NCBI GenBank assembly: GCA_963922335.1
Contig: CAWUIB010000002.1
Coordinates: 310,001 to 374,000, forward strand
Direction: 5' to 3'
Source of the DNA: CALBPI01 sp963922335
Lineage (GTDB): Bacteria; Pseudomonadota; Gammaproteobacteria; Steroidobacterales; Woeseiaceae
DNA length: 64,000 bases
Both the position numbers and the translations under genes were made by a program. How positions within the stretch are numbered: position 1 is the first letter of the stretch; each line of letters opens with the position of its first letter. Below are positions 41,985 through 50,844 of the stretch, one piece after another. The notes beneath the pieces were generated by a model that had not been told where the DNA came from, made no database searches, and saw nothing but the letters and a program-made list of their open reading frames with translations.

Positions 41985-43007
41985 ATGGCTACAGACAAAA
42001 CCGATGCACTCGGGGAGTCCGCCAAATCTACCGGATACTCCATCGGCGCCGTATCCCGTCTGACTGGCATTTCGACTCATACCTTACGAATTTGGGAGCG
42101 CCGATATAGCGCCATCGTGGCGGACCGCACCGAAAGCGGTCGCAGAATCTACACCAAAGCCGATATAGAGAAGCTTGCCCTGCTCAAGTCTTTGTCTGAC
42201 AACGGTTCATCGATCGGTCAGATCGCGAACCTGTCTACTGAAGAACTCAAGGCACGTAGAGATCAACTGATCGAGCAAAGCAGCAGCTTGCAACTGGTCG
42301 CCAACGTTGGGTTGGTGCGGGTGGCAGCGTACGGCGGCTTTGCACTCGAAAACCTGCCCGAGCGAATCAACAATCCGGGTAGACTCGAAGTGTCCTTGTG
42401 CACAACGGATCTGGACGACTTTTCCGATCAGCTCCAACGAGCAGAGCCTGACGTTTTGTTGCTCGAGTTCCCGGTGATCGACACCGAAACACGCTTCACG
42501 GTTGGTAAATTGCGCCGTCTGGCCGGCACACGCCGCGTGATCGTATTGTTTAATTTCGGTACAACCCAGGATCTCGAGGCACTCGCCGCCGACCGTGTTG
42601 AACTGCTGCGCTCGCCCGTAACGACACAGACGCTTTACCAGCTATTGCGCCGAGGCGCTGAGAATCGTCCTGTCCTTGAGGACGTTGCGCCGCCCAAAAC
42701 GAACCAATTCGAAGTCAATGCGACCGATGGCGTACCACGCCGCAGGTTTAATGATGTTGAACTTGCGCAGCTTGCTCGAACCTCGACCACGGTGGAATGC
42801 GAATGTCCGAAGCATACTGCCGATCTTGTGCAGAATCTCTGCGCTTTCGAGGAATACAGCCAGCAGTGCGAGTCCCGCAACGAAGAGGACGCGCAGCTGC
42901 ACAACTACCTCTACCACATGTCGGCCAAAGCGCGGGCGATCATGGAAGAGGCGTTGGGTACGCTAGCAGAAGCGGAGGGTTTCCTGCCGAACCGTCATAA
43001 GCGGTAG
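41985..43007 (+). CDS. MerR-type regulator with B12-binding-like domain
   Basis: The 340-residue product starts at ATG 41985 after a strong AAGGAG. Residues 15-85 are a MerR helix-turn-helix (YSIGAVSRLTGISTHTLRIW, then GRRIYTKADIEKL). The middle, about residues 105-225, looks like the Rossmann part of a cobalamin-binding domain but lacks the DXHXXG corrin-ligand motif. The C-terminal part is helical and has a CECPKH cluster that might hold a metal. Related regulators include light- and B12-responsive CarH/LitR types; loss of the corrin motif argues against B12 sensing. A terminator follows. Confidence 0.8.
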   Translation: MATDKTDALGESAKSTGYSIGAVSRLTGISTHTLRIWERRYSAIVADRTESGRRIYTKADIEKLALLKSLSDNGSSIGQIANLSTEELKARRDQLIEQSSSLQLVANVGLVRVAAYGGFALENLPERINNPGRLEVSLCTTDLDDFSDQLQRAEPDVLLLEFPVIDTETRFTVGKLRRLAGTRRVIVLFNFGTTQDLEALAADRVELLRSPVTTQTLYQLLRRGAENRPVLEDVAPPKTNQFEVNATDGVPRRRFNDVELAQLARTSTTVECECPKHTADLVQNLCAFEEYSQQCESRNEEDAQLHNYLYHMSAKARAIMEEALGTLAEAEGFLPNRHKR

Positions 43008-43044
43008 CGGACACCCGAAAGCGGATTGATCCTTCGGGGTCATG

Positions 43045-43094
43045 AAACCGGCTCGAGACATGCGATTCGTGGCATGATCGGGCCGGTTTTTTTT
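43045..43094 (+). terminator. Rho-independent terminator after the MerR-type gene
   Basis: AAACCGGCTC pairs with the GGGCCGGTTT region across a loop that itself contains a CATGC/GCATG stem, followed by eight T residues. It lies 38 bases after the regulator's stop. The T-run ends just before the ribosome-binding site of the next gene, so that gene must have its own start or depend on read-through. Confidence 0.8.
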
Positions 43095-43104
43095 GGAGCG
43101 CGCG

Positions 43105-44529
43105 ATGGCCCATCGTCTTCAGGCTTGTGTTGCTTTGTGTCTTGCACTGCTGAGCTTTGACGTAAACGCAGCCGTAGTGGTGAGTCGAGACCAGAATCTG
43201 GTCTATCGGCTCGACTGCGTCGCTGCACTCATCTACTGCACCGCCCAGCAAGGCGACCGGGAAAAAGCGCTCACCGCCGGGTTCGATGCCGTCGAGTGGC
43301 GGGAGCGTCGAGAGGAAACGACGCAGCGAATGACACCGAGCGCAGCGCGGTGGTTGCCCTTGCCGAGCGACTGGAACGGCATCAACGGGCGCGGCGCGGT
43401 GCCAATGAAAGACGATATTGAAACCGCGCTGGCCTCACTAGCGCCGGGCCTCGTGGACGCGTTGCTTGTGGATTGGCAGAAACGACGGCGCCGCCTGGAT
43501 CGTATGGCGCTGGAGCTCGAATTGGCCTCTCGCCAAATTGACCTGCCACGCACCATGCAAGACATCGCGCGGTGGTATGGGACTCGCACAGGCCCCACCC
43601 CCGATGTCGTGTTGATCGCCTCCGGCACGCCCAAGTCAGGCAGTATCGCAACACGCCATGGCAATCGGATGTATGTCGAGTCTACGCTTGGGGACAGCGG
43701 CCGAGATCGCTTGCCGGTCGTCGCTCATGAGTGGGCGCACCAACTGTTCGAGCAAATGCCCCTGGCATTATCGAGAGAGATCATCACGCAGTTTGAAACG
43801 GCACCTTCGGTCTGTGCGGCGCCAGCATACCTTCTGATGGATGAGGTGCTTGCGACAGTCATCAGTGACGAGTTGATCGCTCGTCAACTCGATCGCAAAC
43901 CTCAAGATCCACGCTATCGAAACACCACCGAGAGCTACTACGCCGATGTACGAATCGACAGACTCGCGAAGGCAGCCTCCGATTTGGTGATCGCATCGAT
44001 AGACAGCGGCAGTCGAATCGACGCTGCGTTCATCACCGCGTACATCGCTATTGCTGACACCACCCTGGGCGAGACTTGCCTCGATCTGAACACGCGCATG
44101 AGCATGGTCGGTTTTATCCAGCACGGCACCGACTACGATGAAACCTACAGCGTGATGCGTGACCGACTCACGTTCAAAACCGCAATTATCGACACGGTCG
44201 TGTCGTCCAACGGATCGGAAACCGGTGTCGCGCAATTCAACGGGCTAACGGGAATCGTGCTCAGCGATGCAAATCGAATCGGCGAACTCACCGCGCTTGC
44301 GCCACCGGCCATCCTAAAGCAGTTAGCCGACAGAGCGCGCGAGACGGGCGCTTCGGTTTATTCGTTCCAGCGCAGTGCGCACGCAGAACTCTATTTCATC
44401 GTCGGTCGGAATCCAGTCGCGACTGCCACGGCGGCGATGCATTTTGTTGCCAGAAGGCCAACCCGATTCCGGGGAGGCTGGCTCCCCGGAACCGATACGG
44501 TGTTTTCAGTACCAGAACGAGACAAATAG
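43105..44529 (+). CDS. Exported protein with HEXXH metallopeptidase motif
   Basis: A 474-residue protein starting at ATG 43105 with GGAG seven bases upstream. Residues 1-22 form a signal peptide ending in DVNA. The motif VVAHEWAHQ (His208, Glu209, His212) is a zinc-metallopeptidase signature, and MDEVLATVISDE about 45 residues later offers a candidate third ligand as in gluzincins. I do not recognise the family. It may be a periplasmic or surface protease, or a catalytically silent relative. It is convergent with the DUF3570 gene and overlaps it by 24 bases. Confidence 0.7.
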   Translation: MAHRLQACVALCLALLSFDVNAAVVVSRDQNLVYRLDCVAALIYCTAQQGDREKALTAGFDAVEWRERREETTQRMTPSAARWLPLPSDWNGINGRGAVPMKDDIETALASLAPGLVDALLVDWQKRRRRLDRMALELELASRQIDLPRTMQDIARWYGTRTGPTPDVVLIASGTPKSGSIATRHGNRMYVESTLGDSGRDRLPVVAHEWAHQLFEQMPLALSREIITQFETAPSVCAAPAYLLMDEVLATVISDELIARQLDRKPQDPRYRNTTESYYADVRIDRLAKAASDLVIASIDSGSRIDAAFITAYIAIADTTLGETCLDLNTRMSMVGFIQHGTDYDETYSVMRDRLTFKTAIIDTVVSSNGSETGVAQFNGLTGIVLSDANRIGELTALAPPAILKQLADRARETGASVYSFQRSAHAELYFIVGRNPVATATAAMHFVARRPTRFRGGWLPGTDTVFSVPERDK

Positions 44530-45651
44530 CTGCACGACATCCGCCTCGAGACTGAACATACGTTCCTCGCCAGGCAGCGCTGCCGTATCCCTGAGATCCC
44601 GGAAGTTCTCGTAATCGATCAGCATTCGATCCCAGAACAAGGACAATCGTCCGCGATCGACGAAGCCCATCCCTTCTTTACCAAAGTCCCATGCGACACC
44701 TGCACGTAGAGTGCTGCTGGTGAAGGTGCTGAGTTCTTTATCTCGCGCCAGGAAGTTCTGGAAATCAAAGCGCGGGAACAGGTCGGCATAAAAGTCCGCT
44801 TGTTCCTGAGTGTAGTATCGGAAACGCGCACTGAAGGTTAGCGAGTCCCTCCACGGATGCGTGTAGCCCAGCTCATAGCTGTTGGCGACGATTCCCCAGG
44901 TATCGGAGAAATAGCGATACTCTCCGTGAAGCGCGGCTCTGTAGGGCAGGTAATAGCGTGCACCGATAGACGCGGCACCACTCGTACGCGTATTCGGGTA
45001 TCTCTCAAACTGGAAGCTGTAGCTCGAGCCCGTGTCGTCAAGGTAGCGAACCTGCCGGTACGGATTGTTCAGAAAGCCTTCATCAGTGATGCCCTCAAAA
45101 TTCATCATCATGATGAGGTTTCTGGTGAGGATCTGAGAGATACCGATGCCGTATTGCTGGCGTGATACATCCTCGGCAAACGTAGGATCAGTGACCTGCC
45201 CGACAACGTCGTCACCGAGACCGTAGGCCAACGTGACCGTTGTCAGATCGCCGAACAGGTTTTGGCTGATCGCCAAACTGTAGGTTCGCGCTTCAAAGTC
45301 ATTCTCGTCGCTTTGCGTTACTCCAAGCGACATCATCGTTCCGCCGCGGAGGTAATCCACACCCACCGAATACTGCGTACGCTCCTCGGTGTATGGACTG
45401 GCCGTGGTTACAACGTCGATCGACGCACTGGTGATCATGTCAACGTAATAGTTGCCTGTGACCGAGACACTCTTTCCGAGCTTCTTGCGAATGAGCACGG
45501 ACGGACCTTCGATCGCGATGTTGTCACCTTCATAGCGGTGGTACATCACGTCTGTGCGATCCTCTGGAAGCACTGCTGCTCGCGCCATATCCGCCAACAA
45601 CATGGCAGAGAGCACCAACAACAATCCGAACGTGAAGCGTGAGTTATTCAT
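44506..45651 (-). CDS. DUF3570 outer-membrane beta-barrel protein
   Basis: The 381-residue product has a signal peptide (residues 1-25) and alternating beta-strand pattern throughout, ending in an aromatic residue (FVSFWY) as outer-membrane barrels do. The N-terminal block RTDVMYHRYEGDNIAIEGPS and SVTGNYYVDMITSASIDVVT fit the DUF3570 family. Homologues usually sit beside DUF4266 lipoproteins, often with thioredoxin-like and ApbE proteins; here DUF4266 is present but the other two are not. Last gene of the leftward cluster. Confidence 0.8.
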   Translation of the reverse strand: MNNSRFTFGLLLVLSAMLLADMARAAVLPEDRTDVMYHRYEGDNIAIEGPSVLIRKKLGKSVSVTGNYYVDMITSASIDVVTTASPYTEERTQYSVGVDYLRGGTMMSLGVTQSDENDFEARTYSLAISQNLFGDLTTVTLAYGLGDDVVGQVTDPTFAEDVSRQQYGIGISQILTRNLIMMMNFEGITDEGFLNNPYRQVRYLDDTGSSYSFQFERYPNTRTSGAASIGARYYLPYRAALHGEYRYFSDTWGIVANSYELGYTHPWRDSLTFSARFRYYTQEQADFYADLFPRFDFQNFLARDKELSTFTSSTLRAGVAWDFGKEGMGFVDRGRLSLFWDRMLIDYENFRDLRDTAALPGEERMFSLEADVVQLFVSFWY

Positions 45652-45671
45652 GCTTTCAATCCACCCTGCGA

Positions 45672-45926
45672 TCAGTTACAGCCGCAGCCTCCGCCGACAC
45701 TACCCATCGCGCCGCGTGCACCTTCCCGAGACTCGTAGACGTGATGCATGTATGAGGCGGAAACCGGATCATGCTCAAGGAACATGATGGGGTCCGCCAA
45801 GCGGTCGCGCTCATACGGCTTTACCCAAGGTTCGACATTCGAGCATGCGCTCGTTGCCACCAGAACACCTGCGGCAAGACCAAATTTCAGCAGACGCGCT
45901 GCGCTGGAAGATGCTTGTAGTTTCAT
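45672..45926 (-). CDS. DUF4266 lipoprotein with Cys-rich tail
   Basis: An 84-residue lipoprotein: the signal peptide ends in VATSAC (Cys28), and the mature part has only about 57 residues. Family features are EPWVKPYERDRLADPIM and the C-terminal GGGCGCN. GAGGAG lies seven bases before the ATG. It is 20 bases upstream of the DUF3570 gene and probably works with it at the outer membrane. The paired terminal cysteines suggest metal binding, a disulfide or a modified tail; function unknown. Confidence 0.85.
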   Translation of the reverse strand: MKLQASSSAARLLKFGLAAGVLVATSACSNVEPWVKPYERDRLADPIMFLEHDPVSASYMHHVYESREGARGAMGSVGGGCGCN

Positions 45927-45946
45927 AGTAGTGCTCCTCTAACCCC

Positions 45947-46624
45947 TCAGAAGAAAAACGAAAATCCGATGTGCCCGGTCAGGTTGTGAACGGTCTCGCT
46001 CTCACCTAACAGGTCACTGTCGAAGACGTGATCTCGAAAATCGACACGCAAGGCGAAGACATCGTTGAACAGCAATCGATAGCCTGCGCCGAAATTGATG
46101 GTGAACAAGTCGTCGCCACCAAAGCGTGTACTGCCAAGTCCGCCGATCAGATAGAAGGACTGGTTGAACGCTCGATTACGACCAAAAAACGCCTCGCCGG
46201 GAAACAGGTTCCACCCAACCGATGCGTTGTAATACGTGAATTGACGCTCATCATCAGTCAGCAGCTGCGCTGCTCCACTCAGGCGTTCAAAGCTGGTTTC
46301 TTCGGTATCGGTACGACCGATCGCCGCCTCAGCGAACAGCGCCTCGGAGAAGTGGTAGGCCAAGGTCGCACCGACGACCGGACTGGCGCCGAAGTCCTCG
46401 ACACTCATGATGCCGGCGAAGCCACCGATTTCGAAATCTTCCGTATCGATTTTCGGCTTCACAATGTCGCGTCGTTCCACTTCAGGCTCGATCACCTGCT
46501 CCGGCGCCTCGGCGGTGCCGGTGTCCTGCTTCTTGCCGAAGAACGGCAAAGAAGAGCAGCCACTGGTGGCGAGCGTCATGCCTGCAACCAGTGTCAGAAA
46601 AAGAATCCGAACCCGAGTTTCCAT
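45947..46624 (-). CDS. Lipidated outer-membrane beta-barrel domain protein
   Basis: The 225-residue product begins with a lipoprotein signal (LATSGC, Cys23), a short linker rich in Glu and Pro, and then a beta-rich region of about 150 residues ending in HIGFSFFF, a terminal-Phe barrel signature. It resembles the outer-membrane beta-barrel domain family also common in myxobacteria. Its start overlaps the preceding SH3/barrel gene by 31 bases. The two proteins share the FFF ending and may be a duplicated pair with different N-terminal parts. Confidence 0.75.
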   Translation of the reverse strand: METRVRILFLTLVAGMTLATSGCSSLPFFGKKQDTGTAEAPEQVIEPEVERRDIVKPKIDTEDFEIGGFAGIMSVEDFGASPVVGATLAYHFSEALFAEAAIGRTDTEETSFERLSGAAQLLTDDERQFTYYNASVGWNLFPGEAFFGRNRAFNQSFYLIGGLGSTRFGGDDLFTINFGAGYRLLFNDVFALRVDFRDHVFDSDLLGESETVHNLTGHIGFSFFF

Positions 46625-47334
46625 TCTTCCACTTCCTCATTATCGTCGCGGCTCGTAATAACCACGTAACTCTTGTACTCACCGCGCAACACGAATCGGC
46701 GTGTCACATAGACTCTTGCACCGGCACCTACCATCGCGAACTGGTCTGATCGATCAGGCGTAGCGACCAGCGTACTTTTTGGACTGGTCTGCACAATCCC
46801 TGTGCCCAAGGTGAAGTAAGGCGAGATACGCCACTCCGGCCAGGTCTCATGAACCACAGCGACCGTGCCGAGCCAACCATTAGAAAAGTTACCGATCAGC
46901 TGCGATCCCCACACTTCGACCGAGAGATTTCGCGAGATCGAATACCCGCCATAAATCGAAACGGTGTCAGCGCCGGAGAAATCACCAGTCAGAATTCCGG
47001 TTTCCCAGCGACGCTGCAAAAACTCATCGCGTCCAACGCGTTCGAATTCTGTTGTTTCACCGGCAGCATCCAGTGTCTGCTCCATCTGGACAATGTTGAC
47101 CCAACCCTCGCGACCACGATCGGTCCGAACCTTGAACCAATCCGTCTTGCGGCGAATGATCTCCACATTCTCGCCGCGCTCCGCAACGTAGGTGATCGGG
47201 TAGCCCTTACCCGGTCCGGTTCGCATTTCGATGTACGGATCCGCAACCGAAACCTCGCGATACTCCTTCGCATGCAAAGCACTCGCCGCCAACAGCAACA
47301 AGATGATGAGTAGAGATCGCAAGGCTGACTTCAT
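46594..47334 (-). CDS. SH3 domain protein with C-terminal beta-barrel
   Basis: A 246-residue exported protein. Signal peptide at residues 1-22, then a bacterial SH3 domain at about 25-90 (YIEMRTGPGKGYPITYVAER, WFKVRTDRGREGWVNIVQME), which usually binds peptidoglycan or proteins. From about residue 105 to the end it has alternating strands and ends LGFGFFF, like a small outer-membrane barrel. It may link wall and outer membrane. It begins 6 bases after the stop of the haem-propeller gene, so one transcript is likely. Confidence 0.78.
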   Translation of the reverse strand: MKSALRSLLIILLLLAASALHAKEYREVSVADPYIEMRTGPGKGYPITYVAERGENVEIIRRKTDWFKVRTDRGREGWVNIVQMEQTLDAAGETTEFERVGRDEFLQRRWETGILTGDFSGADTVSIYGGYSISRNLSVEVWGSQLIGNFSNGWLGTVAVVHETWPEWRISPYFTLGTGIVQTSPKSTLVATPDRSDQFAMVGAGARVYVTRRFVLRGEYKSYVVITSRDDNEEVEEWKLGFGFFF

Positions 47335-47340
47335 TTGTTC

Positions 47341-49986
47341 CTAATCCACTGGAACCGCAAATGGGTTGTTGTAGTACTGACCACCGATATCCAGCCACTC
47401 ACTCAACAAGCGCAATTCGTCATCGCTCAGGTAGCCGGCATGTGTGCCGCCCGCCGCGAAACGCGCGAAGAAGCGCTGTGAGTTATTGGCACCCGCCGAT
47501 GACATGCTCGATGGCACGTTGACGGTCTGACCGACCGGCAAACCGGTATCGGGGTCGATCACCTGATTCAAAATATCCTGCAGTGCGCCCATGTTGAGCT
47601 CCTGCGCGTTGTCGTTGAACAACAATTCACGATACGACGTGAACACGTCCTGATCCTGGTCCGACAAGCCATCGCTGAGATCGAGCTGCGCGATCGGCAC
47701 ACGCAGCTGGTTCGCAGCATCGCGCGGCGAGTGGCAACTCGTGCAGGTGAAGTCACTGACAGGCTCTCCCAGCGCATTCAAAGTTACACGCGGCAACGAC
47801 CACAGCGGATGGATGATTTCTTCATAGTCGATGACGGAACGACAGCTCGCGTTCCACGACTGCACACAGTCGGCGCTTGTCGGAACCGGCGTCAGCAATG
47901 TTCGATATTCGTAGGTAAATGGCTCGTCGACCGCACGCCCTGCGGCGACAGGATCAGTCCAGTCATCTACGAACACGACGTCCATGGAGGGCTCGATCGC
48001 AGCGCAGTTGTCCGTGCCGCAACTGATACGTGCCCGGACCTCTGCCATCGATTCGCCGACGTCGGCGAAATAGGCCGGGTTCGTGTTCGGATACGGCAGG
48101 CCAGTCTGTTGAGCACCATCGTGCGCGCTATCAAACGCACCGATCCGACCATGCGACAGGCCACTACCGCCATCATGACACCCGGTGCAACGGAGCTCTT
48201 CGCCCGGACGCACCTGCAACCAGTTATTGTGGCTCGGTCCGAACACCCGTCGCGCGTTGCCGTCAACGATACTAAACGTCAGCGCAACATCTGCGGGCGC
48301 TTTCACGACCACAGAGCCGTCGGGCGCGATCGGGGTGTAACCGACAATCTCTCGCATAAAGCCTGCCTGGCCAAACGCAAAGTTAGGGATTTCCAGAATT
48401 TCCTCGTCGGGAATCGACACCGCTTTTTCCAGACGCAGGAATCGCGCCGGTCGGTCTGCAGCGGTGGTTTGTGCGGGGTCTGCCAGTACATCGATGCCAC
48501 CGGGCGCAAGGTCCGAGCCCATGACGTCATAGACGCTGCGAATATTGATCACACCGACACCCTCGTCGGCGATGGTCGGGTCGAGACCAAACACGTTGGC
48601 ACCGGGCAAAATCACCGGCACGTTCGTGCGCGGCTCTGCTGCGACGATATCGGAAAAGATGACGCCCTCTTCTGGCGGCACTACGGGCAGCTGGGTTTCA
48701 TCGGCGCGGTCATATAACCAGATGCCGTACAAAGCAGGCGCCGCGACCAGGTTGGGATCAGCAAGGTTAGTGTCTGTGCAAGGCAGAATTTGAAGCTCGA
48801 CATTCTGCAATCGGCACTGACTCCAGCTGACCAGCATGCGGTCGGTGCCGTCGCGCAGCGGATAAGCCGAGCGGTATCTGCCACCTGGTGAAATCGCATC
48901 TGCGCCCGGCACGACGTTGTTTACGGTTGCCGCTGTTTGGGCTGGTCCGTTCATACCCATGTTGATGGCAAGTGCTTGCGTGTTCTCGACATAGGTATCG
49001 ACATCGATATCGACCAAAGCGCCGCCCGTCGTGTCGCCTGTGAAAGGTTTCAACAGCGCAACTAACGTCCCGTCGGGCAGGATCTCCGGCTGTACAAACT
49101 GCTCTTCCTGGCCATCACCGTCGACGTCGTGACTGTTGGCACCATAGAGCAGCTCCAGCGCGGACCCATCCGGATTCATACGGTAGAGATTGATTTCGTT
49201 GGTGTTGCCAATGTTGTCCCAACGACTGAACACAACTTTCCCGTCGTCGAGTACGATCGGGTTCAACTCGTGGCTCTGATTGAAGCCGATCTGTTCGATG
49301 TTCGTGCCGTCCGGCGTCATCGTGTGCAACACGAAGGCCGGTTCGTTCCGATCGCCGTCAAGCGCAGGGAACTGCGGCTTACCCTCATCCAACAGAATCG
49401 CCACCGACTGGCGTTGTCGCGTTGAGCTGAACAGCAGCCGGCCATCCGGAAGATAGCGCGGCGAAATATCATGGCCCGCCTCGGCGGTAATGTCCGACGA
49501 GATCACACGTCGCAGCGTGGCCGACGGGATGTCGTACTCCCAGATGTTCCAGGTCACCTGCTCTTCAGGTTCTGCGTCAGGATCGAACGGATAGCGCATC
49601 GCAAACGCAACTTTGGTCGCGTCGAAAGACACGGTTACATCGCGGATGTCAGCAAGCCCTTCGGTGAACGCACCGGTGAGATCGGTGTCCGGCGTGCTCG
49701 GTGATGCGCGATCGCGGAAGAACAAATCTGCGCCCGGGTTGAATTCCAGAACAACCCGAATGTCCTCGATGATCGGCTCACCATCGTCGTCGACAGGTAA
49801 TGGCCGTTTGACATAAAAAATCGGAAACTCAAGCGCTACCGGGTCAGGGGTCTGTCCGCCGCCAAACCCGACCTGGTCACCCTCTTCCCCACCTGCATTA
49901 CAGCCAGCAATGACTGCAGAGGCCGCGACTACCGTCACCGCCCGTGAGAACCAGTTTCCACGTAATGCGTTATTCATCGTTTTCAT
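47341..49986 (-). CDS. HzsA-related lipoprotein: beta-propeller with two haem c sites
   Basis: An 881-residue protein. I chose ATG 49986, preceded by GAGGTGG, over the longer frame; it gives a signal with lipobox VIAGC (Cys29). Residues of about 100-450 hold repeated blades of the WD40/PD40 type (RYLPDGRLLFSSTRQR, VLDDGKVVFSRWDN, EILPDGTLVALLK). Haem c motifs are CTGCH at 600-604 and CTSCH at 748-752. The layout is like the hydrazine synthase alpha subunit and relatives of unknown role. No other hydrazine-synthase subunit is near, so that reaction is not implied. It heads the leftward cluster. Confidence 0.75.
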   Translation of the reverse strand: MKTMNNALRGNWFSRAVTVVAASAVIAGCNAGGEEGDQVGFGGGQTPDPVALEFPIFYVKRPLPVDDDGEPIIEDIRVVLEFNPGADLFFRDRASPSTPDTDLTGAFTEGLADIRDVTVSFDATKVAFAMRYPFDPDAEPEEQVTWNIWEYDIPSATLRRVISSDITAEAGHDISPRYLPDGRLLFSSTRQRQSVAILLDEGKPQFPALDGDRNEPAFVLHTMTPDGTNIEQIGFNQSHELNPIVLDDGKVVFSRWDNIGNTNEINLYRMNPDGSALELLYGANSHDVDGDGQEEQFVQPEILPDGTLVALLKPFTGDTTGGALVDIDVDTYVENTQALAINMGMNGPAQTAATVNNVVPGADAISPGGRYRSAYPLRDGTDRMLVSWSQCRLQNVELQILPCTDTNLADPNLVAAPALYGIWLYDRADETQLPVVPPEEGVIFSDIVAAEPRTNVPVILPGANVFGLDPTIADEGVGVINIRSVYDVMGSDLAPGGIDVLADPAQTTAADRPARFLRLEKAVSIPDEEILEIPNFAFGQAGFMREIVGYTPIAPDGSVVVKAPADVALTFSIVDGNARRVFGPSHNNWLQVRPGEELRCTGCHDGGSGLSHGRIGAFDSAHDGAQQTGLPYPNTNPAYFADVGESMAEVRARISCGTDNCAAIEPSMDVVFVDDWTDPVAAGRAVDEPFTYEYRTLLTPVPTSADCVQSWNASCRSVIDYEEIIHPLWSLPRVTLNALGEPVSDFTCTSCHSPRDAANQLRVPIAQLDLSDGLSDQDQDVFTSYRELLFNDNAQELNMGALQDILNQVIDPDTGLPVGQTVNVPSSMSSAGANNSQRFFARFAAGGTHAGYLSDDELRLLSEWLDIGGQYYNNPFAVPVD

Positions 49987-50844
49987 CAGAGGCCACCTCG
50001 GCATCTTGCTCTGGCGGCGAGACCGGTATCCGGTCTCCTTCGTAGTCGTCAGACCCACAATTGAACGTAATGGGCATGTTGACGATCGCCCGCCGGGCAT
50101 TCTGTTAACAACATCACAGTTCGATCGGGACCAGCGTCGCGAACTTGGAAACCGTGCACTGCGTCGGTTTCATCCTCGATCACATAGGCCCCTGCTCGAC
50201 CGATGCCGGAGTATAGGAATGTGGTTTTGTGGCTTGTAATGTCTCAAAAGCGAGACAGCACATATGATAAGTACGAGGGCCGCGACGAGCATGAGCCGAA
50301 ACCTCCCGTAATTTCAGGGGGTTGCCCAGATCCAATCGATCGACGACACCCTTCGGCTATGCGGAACTAAAAACCTCGAAACTGTGAACTGAACGCCGCT
50401 GACCCAGTGACACCTGCTATGCCAACGCGCGGCACCTCTGTCTGCATCCAGCGACAAATTTTTTTATCAATAATTTCAGATACTTAAGTACCCGCCTCTA
50501 CGGCTCTGTCGATACTCTCCGACAAGGGTTTTACATAGTCACTGTCACCCTTTGTCGGCCACAACTTCACTAACTCCCTGAGTTTATTGAGTTTCATCGA
50601 AAATCATCTGTACAGAACGAAGTCTGGCATACCCCTTGCACCCTCTCTTTTGTTGAAGCCGATCCCACAAACAGGGACGAGCGAGGCGGACGACAGCGGT
50701 TTGTGAGCGTCATCACTGCAAACACTGTCGACTTCCTTCACATTGGCGACCCGCACAAGGACCTGTGCCACCACGCCAACGGGACCGGCTAAGAGATATC
50801 GGTTTACCCGCCGGAACTCCGGCGATTTACGAGAGCAGGGGCAC
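49987..50844. promoter_or_regulatory. Divergent intergenic control region of the haem/barrel locus
   Basis: This 858-base stretch separates the two divergent transcripts and holds no convincing gene. It contains a perfect inverted repeat at 50019-50037, a weaker one (GTCTC/GAGAC) at 50241-50256, an AT-rich patch at 50458-50485, and a small hairpin GCCGG-AACT-CCGGC at 50810-50823, 21 bases before the rightward start codon. I could not assign a clear promoter. Its length suggests regulated expression of both arms or an unrecognised small RNA. Confidence 0.5.
50019..50037. other. Perfect inverted repeat in the leader of the propeller gene
   Basis: GAGACCGG (50019-50026) and CCGGTCTC (50030-50037) form an 8-bp stem with a TAT loop, 32 bases upstream of the ATG at 49986. 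It could be a regulator-binding palindrome or an RNA hairpin. The GAGAC element recurs in the inverted repeat near 50241-50256. Confidence 0.7.

Noticed and set aside
47341..49986. Hydrazine synthase / anammox metabolism
   Set aside because: Only the alpha-like propeller is present; no beta or gamma subunits are nearby and the organism looks like a gammaproteobacterium.
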